Notes under the pieces: model-generated
What the model was told of the DNA's origin: nothing
Databases searched by the model: none
What the model saw: the letters and a program-made list of their open reading frames with translations, nothing else
In this document: piece by piece, positions 6,522-12,115 of the stretch
How the letters are laid out: every line of letters starts with the position of its first letter
Numbering within the stretch: position 1 is the first letter of the stretch
Assembly (NCBI GenBank): GCA_021159105.1
Contig: JAGGSM010000211.1
Location: 1 to 12,115, forward strand
Reading direction: 5' to 3'
Source: Candidatus Bipolaricaulota bacterium
Lineage (GTDB): Bacteria; Bipolaricaulota; Bipolaricaulia; UBA7950; UBA9294
DNA: 12,115 bases
Translations under genes and position numbers: made by a program

Positions 6522-6872
6522 TTAAATTGTTGCCTTAGTGGTTTGCTTTGTCATTGTGGTTCTGGCGTTCCGGATACTGATTGAGGCAGTGGAAAACCCA
6601 GATTTAACGCTATCCAGGACAACCCGGGACGTGCTGATAATGGTGAACGAAATCTGTTTGCCTGCTTGCATCGACACGTGAAGGCAACCAAGGTTGTGCT
6701 TCGCACCGATGTTCCATTTTCCAGCTCTCTGCCAGTCAGGAAACTGACAGGAAGCAACGCAATACATAAGGAACTTGTTGTAGACGCGGTTTCCATATTC
6801 CCGAGTGATGGCAATGCAGCTCCTCTTGGGTGGTCCCGCTCCAAATGTCCTAGGAATCCCAATCTGCCTCAT
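6522..6872 (-). CDS. Hypothetical protein, 116 codons (uncertain)
   Basis: I do not recognise this product. In its favour: the ATG at 6872-6870 has a perfect AAGGAGG four bases upstream, a -10-like TATACT lies about 22 bases before the ATG, and the frame ends 18 bp before the VOC start, as in an operon. Against it: the predicted peptide is rich in Ser, Thr, Arg and scattered Cys (about residues 19, 38, 42, 63), shows no clear domain, and has a low-complexity tail (RTTMTKQTTKATI). Two other frames over the same bases are also open. It could be a small genuine protein, the remnant of a decayed gene, or chance. No membrane segment or signal peptide is evident. Confidence 0.35.
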   Translation of the reverse strand: MRQIGIPRTFGAGPPKRSCIAITREYGNRVYNKFLMYCVASCQFPDWQRAGKWNIGAKHNLGCLHVSMQAGKQISFTIISTSRVVLDSVKSGFSTASISIRNARTTMTKQTTKATI

Positions 6873-6893
6873 TCAGCCTCCTTGAGGAGGATG

Positions 6894-6922
6894 AGTATAT
6901 CGTCCGAAGTGGACCTGAGCAA
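6894..6922 (-). promoter_or_regulatory. Possible promoter for the 116-codon frame and VOC gene
   Basis: On the minus strand TTGCTC (6922-6917, three of six consensus) is followed after 17 bases by TATACT (6899-6894, five of six). The predicted start would leave a leader of about 15 bases carrying the AAGGAGG site. The weak -35 box makes this less certain than the other two promoters. It diverges from the promoter at 6953-6981. Confidence 0.5.
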
Positions 6923-6952
6923 TCCATTGATAGCAGTTTGTTAGTAGCAAGC

Positions 6953-6981
6953 TTGACAACACCAGCAAGAAGGATTAATAT
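6953..6981 (+). promoter_or_regulatory. Promoter of the amino-acid fermentation operon
   Basis: TTGACA (6953-6958, perfect consensus) is followed by a 17-base spacer and TAATAT (6976-6981, four of six). The transcription start would be near 6988, giving a leader of about 75 bases before the aminotransferase ATG. The leader can form a small hairpin (GCATT/AATGC with 4-base loop, 6999-7012). No palindromic operator is obvious. Confidence 0.75.
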
Positions 6982-7063
6982 GGAGCCATTCTGAAATTGC
7001 ATTCCACAATGCGGCACGATAGCTTCATTGGTGTAGATCTGCTAGTTAGGAGGGCTGACAGGA

Positions 7064-8005
7064 ATGGCACTCTATGAGGAAGAAATAGCGGCGAAGATTT
7101 GGCGCAATGGAGAGATCATCCCATGGGAAGACGCGATGATCCATGTGAATTCGGTCGGTCACGCGTCCGTAGCGGGGATCTTTGAGGGAATAAAGGCATA
7201 CTGGAACGAAGACGACAGACAACTCTACGTCTTTCGCCTCGCCGATCACCTGAAGCGATTCCTGGCGTCGATCAAGATGGTGCGTTATGGGTTCGCTTAT
7301 AGCGCCGAAGAGATCACGCAAGCTATTCTGGACCTGCTTAAAGCAAACGAGTATCGGCGCGATGTCTATATTCGCCCCTATATCTTCCAGAAAGGAATGG
7401 TGCGCGAACTCCTCCAGGCAGAGCCAGGCAAGGCAACTGAGTTTATCATCGACAGCTGGCCTTTCTCTTCGTACAAGGATCCAGCGCATGGACTCGATGT
7501 CTGTGTCAGCTCCTGGACACGCATTGCGGATAACGCTCTTCCCCCACGCCTCAAGTGTTTCTCGAATTATCACAACGGTCGGCTAGCGGCAATGGAAGCC
7601 ACCGTGAGCGGATACGATTGGCCAATACTTCTCGACGGACAAGGCAAAGTAACCGAAGGTCCGGGTGCATGTCTTGCGATCGTTCGCGATGGGGAGGTCA
7701 TCACTCCTTCGGTCACCAGCAGCATCTTGGAGAGTGTGACCCGCGCCACAATAGGAGCGATTGTGCAAGAGGTTCTGGAAGTACCGTGGGTGGAGCGAGT
7801 GATTGATCGCACGGAACTGTACCTTGCTGATGAGATCTTCTTCCTCGGCACCGGTTGGGAGATTATGCCAGTTATTTCCGTGGACCGACTTACGGTAGGC
7901 GAAGGTCAAGTGGGCCCGGTCACACAAGCTATTCATGGGGCCTATCGAGATATAGTGCGGGGAGTAGACAAACGCCATCCCGATTGGCGTACCCCGGTGT
8001 GGTAG
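7064..8005 (+). CDS. ilvE: Class IV PLP aminotransferase, branched-chain amino acid type
   Basis: Transfers the amino group between an amino acid (Leu, Ile, Val or a related substrate) and 2-oxoglutarate, giving the 2-oxo acid used by the oxidoreductase downstream. The 313 residues fit the family (about 300-310). Visible family marks are GHASVAGIFEGIKAY (32-46), RPYIFQKG (104-111), the PLP lysine K164 in RLKCFSNYHNG, the cofactor-binding loop with E198 in T-E-G-P-G-A-C-L-A-I-V, and GTGWEIMPV (262-270). In that loop the Asn common in relatives (GxNxF) is replaced by Cys. The ATG at 7064 has AGGAGG ten bases upstream, rather far, with a weaker AGGA adjacent. It is the first gene of the operon and lies 8 bp before the acyl-CoA synthetase. 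The context suggests a catabolic rather than biosynthetic role. The symbol reflects family membership; substrate preference, including for aromatic amino acids, is open. Confidence 0.88.
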   Translation: MALYEEEIAAKIWRNGEIIPWEDAMIHVNSVGHASVAGIFEGIKAYWNEDDRQLYVFRLADHLKRFLASIKMVRYGFAYSAEEITQAILDLLKANEYRRDVYIRPYIFQKGMVRELLQAEPGKATEFIIDSWPFSSYKDPAHGLDVCVSSWTRIADNALPPRLKCFSNYHNGRLAAMEATVSGYDWPILLDGQGKVTEGPGACLAIVRDGEVITPSVTSSILESVTRATIGAIVQEVLEVPWVERVIDRTELYLADEIFFLGTGWEIMPVISVDRLTVGEGQVGPVTQAIHGAYRDIVRGVDKRHPDWRTPVW

Positions 8006-8013
8006 GAGGAGCT

Positions 8014-10191
8014 GTGGACGAGCAACGGTCATTCGATCTAGGTGCTCTGCTTAAGCCAAGCTCTATTGCAGTGGTTGGTGCGTCGGAAAGGCTTGGCCCA
8101 GGTAGACAAGTGATCGAGAACTTGCAGCAGCTTGGCTATCAAGGGGATATCTATCCAGTTAATCCAAACCACGATACTGTGCTCGGGTTCCCTTGTTATC
8201 GCTCATTGAAAGCGCTCCATGATTCCGGTCACTCGGTAGATATGGCAGCTATCCTCCTGGGGCGGGAGAGCATTATCCCGGTCTTGGAAGAAGCGGCGGA
8301 GATTGGAGTGCGGGCAGCGTGGGCATTTGCCAGTGGATTTGCCGAAGCCGATGCTCTTGGAGAAGGACTGCAGCGCAAGCTGGAGACGCTCTGTCGCAGG
8401 AAAGGGATCGCCTTTTGCGGTCCAAACTGTGTGGGCTATCTCAACCCAACGGAAAGAGTAGGTACATACAGTGCTCCTGTTTCTCCCACCTTGCGCTCCG
8501 GTTGTGTCGGGGCAGTTGCCCAGAGCGGCTCGGTGTGCCTGGCGCTTGCCAATAGCGGTCGAGGCATAGGCTACAGCCTTCTCGTGTCTAGTGGAAACGA
8601 GGCGGTTGTCGACAGCACGGACTATATCGACTACATGCTCGACGACCCACAGACTACTGTAGTCTTGGCATTCATCGAGCAGTTCCGCCGTCCACAACGG
8701 TTGCTTAAGGTAGCAAAGCGCGCCTGGGAACTGGGTAAACCGCTCATTGTGCTCAAGGTTGGCCGGTCGAAGATGGCACAGCAAGCGACGATTGCACACA
8801 CGGGTGCGTTGGCTGGTACCGATGCAATCTACGATGCGGTCTTTCGCAAGTACGGCATCATCCGCGTGGACAGCCTTGATGAGATGTTGGAGACCGCCGC
8901 GATGTTCTCTCACCTCACGAAGAAGCTTCCGCGCGGGAATAACGTGGGTATGATTACCGTTTCTGGCGGCGAAATCGGACTCATAGGGGACTTAGCTGAA
9001 GGTCTGAATCTTGAATTTCCTCCTTGGTCGGCCGCTGGAAAGCGTGTCATGCAAGATGCTCTTCCGCAATATTCTGGGGTTTCAAATCCACTTGATGCTT
9101 GGGGGAGCGGGAATATTGATGAGACGTACCCTCCGTGCATTAAGGCCGCTGTGGAAGAAGAACAGATCGACATAATTGTCATTTCTCAGGACGCTCCTCC
9201 GGGGATTGCTCCTCTTCAGGTAAGTCAGTACGCTGTGGTGGCGGACGCAGCTGTGGAGGCTGCCAAAGGTACGAGGAAGCCGATAGTAGCAATCAATAAC
9301 CTTGCTGGAGGGCTTCACCCTTCTCTTCGTCAGCGGTTCGAAGACGGGGGGATCCCTTTTCTGCAAGGAACGCAGGAAGGACTGCAAGCGATCAGTCATC
9401 TCGTTCGTTATGTGGAATGGCGCAAGCAAGGTTTGTTCAAGTCATTCCAACCTACAGCACATAAGGAGATACCCCGCTTACAAGAGGGGGAGAAGGCCCT
9501 CACCGAGTACGAGAGCAAACAAATTCTTGCTGAATACGGACTTACCTGCCCAAGAGAGATCCTGTGCAGTACGGTAGAAGAAGCTTTGACTGCGGCACAG
9601 GAGATTGGTTACCCAGTAGTGGTGAAGGCCATCTCCAGTGGGATTCTGCACAAAACAGAGGCGGGAGTTGTTCGTCTGAATGTTTCTGATGCTGCAGAAC
9701 TTGAACGTGCCTATCACGCAGTGTTGGATAACGCAACTCGTTACGCCCCCGAAGGAAGTGTAGATGGTGTACTTGTTCAGCAGATGATGAGCGACGCGGT
9801 TGCCGAGATAATCGTCGGAGTAATGGTAGATCCTGGGTTTGGTCCGGCGGTGGTCTTTGGCTTGGGAGGAAAGTTTGTGGAGTTGCTTAAGGATCGAGTA
9901 CTCGGGATACCTCCATTCACTGAGGAGGAGGTAGAAGAGCTGATATCGACAACCAAAGCGAGGCGTTTGCTGCGGGGTTTTCGCAACAGCCCGCCTGGCG
10001 ACACACAAGCGCTGGTGCAGGCGATTATTCAGGTTGGGAACTTTGCTCTCGATTGGAAGGATCGGATCCGTGCTGTCGATATTAACCCCCTTCTTGTGCT
10101 CCCTCGGGGCAAGGGAGTGGTCGCTGTTGATGCGTTGATTGAGATGGGTTCTGTTGGCTGTAAGAAAAGAGAGGTGAAGATATCAAGATAA
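8014..10191 (+). CDS. ADP-forming acyl-CoA synthetase (acetate-CoA ligase, fused alpha-beta)
   Basis: Converts an acyl- or arylacetyl-CoA plus ADP and phosphate to the free acid, CoA and ATP, a substrate-level phosphorylation that ends amino-acid fermentation. The 725-residue protein fuses both subunits. The CoA-binding Rossmann part comes first (about 8-110, with IAVVGASERLGPG), then the CoA-ligase-like domains with A-Q-S-G-S-V (169-174). The phosphohistidine site is H262 in AHTGALAGTD. The C-terminal ATP-grasp domain (about 495-715) carries the second conserved His, H546, in GILHKTEAG, plus FGLGGKFVELLKD and VDINPLLV. All these catalytic features are intact. The start is GTG at 8014-8016, four bases after AGGAGG, which overlaps the aminotransferase stop codon. 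The frame is open back to 7855, but that part lies inside the aminotransferase gene. Its stop TAA overlaps the iorA ATG by one base. Acyl-group preference cannot be read from the sequence; its neighbours suggest branched or aromatic acids. It could instead be annotated as an acetyl-CoA synthetase family protein. Confidence 0.93.
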   Translation: MDEQRSFDLGALLKPSSIAVVGASERLGPGRQVIENLQQLGYQGDIYPVNPNHDTVLGFPCYRSLKALHDSGHSVDMAAILLGRESIIPVLEEAAEIGVRAAWAFASGFAEADALGEGLQRKLETLCRRKGIAFCGPNCVGYLNPTERVGTYSAPVSPTLRSGCVGAVAQSGSVCLALANSGRGIGYSLLVSSGNEAVVDSTDYIDYMLDDPQTTVVLAFIEQFRRPQRLLKVAKRAWELGKPLIVLKVGRSKMAQQATIAHTGALAGTDAIYDAVFRKYGIIRVDSLDEMLETAAMFSHLTKKLPRGNNVGMITVSGGEIGLIGDLAEGLNLEFPPWSAAGKRVMQDALPQYSGVSNPLDAWGSGNIDETYPPCIKAAVEEEQIDIIVISQDAPPGIAPLQVSQYAVVADAAVEAAKGTRKPIVAINNLAGGLHPSLRQRFEDGGIPFLQGTQEGLQAISHLVRYVEWRKQGLFKSFQPTAHKEIPRLQEGEKALTEYESKQILAEYGLTCPREILCSTVEEALTAAQEIGYPVVVKAISSGILHKTEAGVVRLNVSDAAELERAYHAVLDNATRYAPEGSVDGVLVQQMMSDAVAEIIVGVMVDPGFGPAVVFGLGGKFVELLKDRVLGIPPFTEEEVEELISTTKARRLLRGFRNSPPGDTQALVQAIIQVGNFALDWKDRIRAVDINPLLVLPRGKGVVAVDALIEMGSVGCKKREVKISR

Positions 10192-11996
10192 TGAATAAAG
10201 CATTGCTCTCTGGGAACGAAGCTATCGCTCGTGGCGCCTACGAAGCTGGCATTCAAGTAGCGACAGGTTATCCAGGAACACCCAGCTCAGAGATCCTGAA
10301 GACCTTGGCTAGTGAGTACGGCAAGGATATCTACGCGGAGTGGTCCACTAACGAAAAGGTGGCCATGGACGCTGGTGCTGGTGCGGCCTACTCTGGACGA
10401 CGGACTATGGTGACCACCAAGCAAGTGGGAATGAACGTCCTTGCCGATGCCCTGATGTACACCGTCTATACTGGGATAGAGGCTGGACTGATCGTGGTGA
10501 CTGCAGATGATCCAGGGATGTTCAGCTCACAGAACGAACAAGACAATCGCTGGTATGCTAAGTTAGCCAAACTTCCGTTGCTCGAACCGGCCGACAGCCA
10601 GGAAGCCAAGGATTTTGTTGTTCAGGGGATATCCCTTTCGGAGGGGTTCGATACTCCCGTACTCCTGCGCACCACGATGCGCGTCTCCCACTCCAAGGGT
10701 GTTGTAGACTTGGGCGAACGTCCAGAAGTGTCGGATAAGGTCGGCCCATTTGTGCGAAATCAAGAGAAATACGTTTGCACTGCGATGTGGGCCAAGAAAC
10801 GACATCCAATCGTGGAACAGAGGTTGCACGATCTGGCGCAATACGCTGAGTCCTCGCCATTCAATAGGATAGAGTGGGGTGAGCGCTCACTTGGAGTCAT
10901 CACCAGCGGGATTACCTATGCCTATGCTAGAGATGTCTTCCCTTCCGCGTCCATTCTTAAGCTGGGGATGTCGTTCCCCCTTCCAGAGAAGCTTATTCGT
11001 GGCTTTGCTGAACAGGTGGAGAAGGTCTTGGTCATTGAGGAGCTAGACCCGTTCCTTGAGGAGCAGATCCGAGCGATGGGCGTTGATGTCGTGGGGAAGG
11101 ACGTGTTCCCACCTTACGATGAGCTTCTTCCAGATACGATCTACTCTATTGCTGTTGATGCGGGATTTCTTAGCGAGGACAAGGCAACGCAGCCAGTAGC
11201 CCAAAGCACTTCAGCTCTTCCGCTCCGCAGTCCGGTCCTCTGTCCGGGCTGTCCGCACCGATCCACGTTCTATCTTTTGAACAAGATGCAGGTTCCAGTG
11301 GCAGGAGACATAGGCTGCTATAATCTAGGGTGTCTTCCTCCGTTCAATGCTCAGCACACGATGGGATGTATGGGAGCGAGCATCGGGGTCCTTCACGGAA
11401 TGGCAATAGCCGGACTTCCGGAAAAGGCAGTCGCCACAATTGGCGATTCCACATTCTTCCATTCTGGAATGCCGGCTCTGGCAAACATGGTTCACAACCA
11501 AAGCCGTGGCGTGGTCATCCTAATGGACAATGGCACTACAGCGATGACCGGACATCAGGATCATCCGGGCACTGCGTGGTCGCTGCACGGAGAAGACGTT
11601 CCCCACGTTGAGTTCAAACCACTCCTGAGCGCGCTGGGGGTACAGAAGATAGTGGAAGTTAACGCGTTTGATATAGCGGAGGTTGAAGCTGGGCTTAAGG
11701 AATGTCTAGACTATGACGGCCCTTCGGTCTTGATAACTAAAGGGTTATGTGTGTTCATCTCCCGTGATCCGCAACCCGCCTATGTTGTGGATGCAGATAC
11801 CTGTATCGCTTGTGGAGAGTGTTTCAAACTTGGCTGCCCAGCGATCGTCAAGTCGGATGAACACAATCCAAAGACCGGCAAAGCGAAAGCGAGTATCGAT
11901 CCCACATTGTGTACGGGCTGTGATGTCTGTCGACAGGTATGTCCAACAGGAGCGATTCATCCCCCAGCGCAAACAACAAAGAGGAGCAAGATATGA
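10191..11996 (+). CDS. iorA: Indolepyruvate:ferredoxin oxidoreductase, alpha subunit
   Basis: Catalytic subunit of the thiamine-diphosphate enzyme that oxidatively decarboxylates aryl 2-oxo acids (indolepyruvate, phenylpyruvate) to arylacetyl-CoA and passes electrons to ferredoxin. The 601 residues match the family length. An N-terminal pyrimidine-binding domain (about 1-190, with G-Y-P-G-T-P-S-S-E near 26-34) is followed by a transketolase-C-like part. The ThDP domain contains CPGCPHR (351-357) and the diphosphate motif beginning GDS at 418 and ending D-N at 446-447. Two [4Fe-4S] motifs close the protein: C538, C541, C544, C549 (CxxCxxCxxxxCP) and C574, C577, C580, C584 (CxxCxxCxxxCP). The ATG at 10191 overlaps the previous stop in TAATG, and no ideal ribosome site is nearby, so translation is likely coupled. 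It overlaps iorB by 4 bp (ATGA). Confidence 0.95.
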   Translation: MNKALLSGNEAIARGAYEAGIQVATGYPGTPSSEILKTLASEYGKDIYAEWSTNEKVAMDAGAGAAYSGRRTMVTTKQVGMNVLADALMYTVYTGIEAGLIVVTADDPGMFSSQNEQDNRWYAKLAKLPLLEPADSQEAKDFVVQGISLSEGFDTPVLLRTTMRVSHSKGVVDLGERPEVSDKVGPFVRNQEKYVCTAMWAKKRHPIVEQRLHDLAQYAESSPFNRIEWGERSLGVITSGITYAYARDVFPSASILKLGMSFPLPEKLIRGFAEQVEKVLVIEELDPFLEEQIRAMGVDVVGKDVFPPYDELLPDTIYSIAVDAGFLSEDKATQPVAQSTSALPLRSPVLCPGCPHRSTFYLLNKMQVPVAGDIGCYNLGCLPPFNAQHTMGCMGASIGVLHGMAIAGLPEKAVATIGDSTFFHSGMPALANMVHNQSRGVVILMDNGTTAMTGHQDHPGTAWSLHGEDVPHVEFKPLLSALGVQKIVEVNAFDIAEVEAGLKECLDYDGPSVLITKGLCVFISRDPQPAYVVDADTCIACGECFKLGCPAIVKSDEHNPKTGKAKASIDPTLCTGCDVCRQVCPTGAIHPPAQTTKRSKI

Positions 11997-12115
11997 AAAA
12001 GATAGATTTTCTTGTCGCCGGAGTGGGGGGGCAAGGGACAATACTGGCGAGTGATATCCTCGCTGAGGTGGGGATGAAGGCTGGGTATGATGCCAAGAAA
12101 TCGGATGTGCTTGGA
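11993..12115 (+). CDS. iorB: Indolepyruvate:ferredoxin oxidoreductase, beta subunit (cut by window edge)
   Basis: The first 41 codons of the gamma/beta-type subunit that completes the IorAB complex. The start of the fold is clear: K-I-D-F-L-V-A-G-V-G-G-Q-G-T-I-L-A-S (about 3-20), the GVGGQG loop shared by 2-oxoacid:acceptor oxidoreductase gamma domains. The ATG at 11993-11995 has GAGGAG six bases upstream and shares ATGA with the iorA stop. The rest lies beyond the window. Confidence 0.9.
   Translation, partial: MKKIDFLVAGVGGQGTILASDILAEVGMKAGYDAKKSDVLG

Noticed and set aside
6551..6862. Second minus-strand frame (103 codons) over the 116-codon frame
   Set aside because: It starts at a TTG without its own ribosome site and shows no recognisable features.
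6876..6889. Terminator-like inverted repeat CCTCCTTGAGGAGG
   Set aside because: The stem is only 5 bp with a 4-base loop and no U-tract. It is better explained by the ribosome site of the 116-codon frame.
7009..7077. Possible 22-codon leader peptide before the aminotransferase
   Set aside because: It has no ribosome site, its AGG-AGG codons are simply the aminotransferase ribosome site, and it shows no run of regulatory codons.
7855..8013. Upstream part of the acyl-CoA synthetase frame
   Set aside because: It overlaps the end of the aminotransferase gene. The conserved protein begins at the GTG at 8014, directly after AGGAGG.

Overview
The window looks like the chromosome of an anaerobic, probably saccharolytic and amino-acid-fermenting bacterium of moderate G+C content. 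Start codons are mixed (ATG, GTG, TTG), Shine-Dalgarno sites are strong (AGGAGG type), genes are tightly packed and often overlap, and two of the three promoters seen have a perfect TTGACA -35 box. An ADP-forming acyl-CoA synthetase beside indolepyruvate:ferredoxin oxidoreductase is best known from Thermococcales but also occurs in anaerobic and thermophilic bacteria. The LacI regulator and bacterial promoters argue for a bacterium. The sugar-binding protein resembles, from memory, the Thermus glucose/galactose-binding protein. The phylum cannot be fixed from this window; a deep-branching anaerobic lineage is only a guess.

Left half (1-5960, minus strand, read right to left): a sugar-uptake operon. 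A LacI-family repressor has a near-consensus promoter whose start region holds a perfect palindromic operator. It is followed by a secreted sugar-binding protein, two ABC permeases, a Gfo/Idh/MocA-type sugar oxidoreductase and the first 39 codons of galactokinase, which runs off the left edge. The galactokinase start and the type of binding protein together point to galactose, possibly with glucose, as the substrate. No ABC ATPase gene is present, so a shared ATPase encoded elsewhere is likely. Between the binding protein and the permeases lie about 410 noncoding bases with a strong stem-loop just after the binding-protein stop and a degenerate CACGAAGAG-type repeat with an inverted copy.

Middle (5961-7063): a small VOC/glyoxalase-fold gene on the minus strand, preceded by a poorly supported 116-codon reading frame that has a good ribosome site and a plausible promoter. 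A second, divergent promoter drives the right-hand operon.

Right half (6953-12115, plus strand): an operon for oxidative amino-acid fermentation. A class IV (branched-chain type) aminotransferase makes 2-oxo acids. IorA and IorB (the latter cut by the right edge) oxidise them to acyl- or arylacetyl-CoA with reduction of ferredoxin. The fused ADP-forming acyl-CoA synthetase converts the CoA ester to free acid with ATP formation. All junctions are short or overlapping (8-bp gap, 1-bp overlap, 4-bp overlap), so the genes are almost certainly co-transcribed and translationally coupled. I saw no tRNA, rRNA, CRISPR array or transposase. The window is best read as two well-organised metabolic operons rather than a new defence or mobile system.
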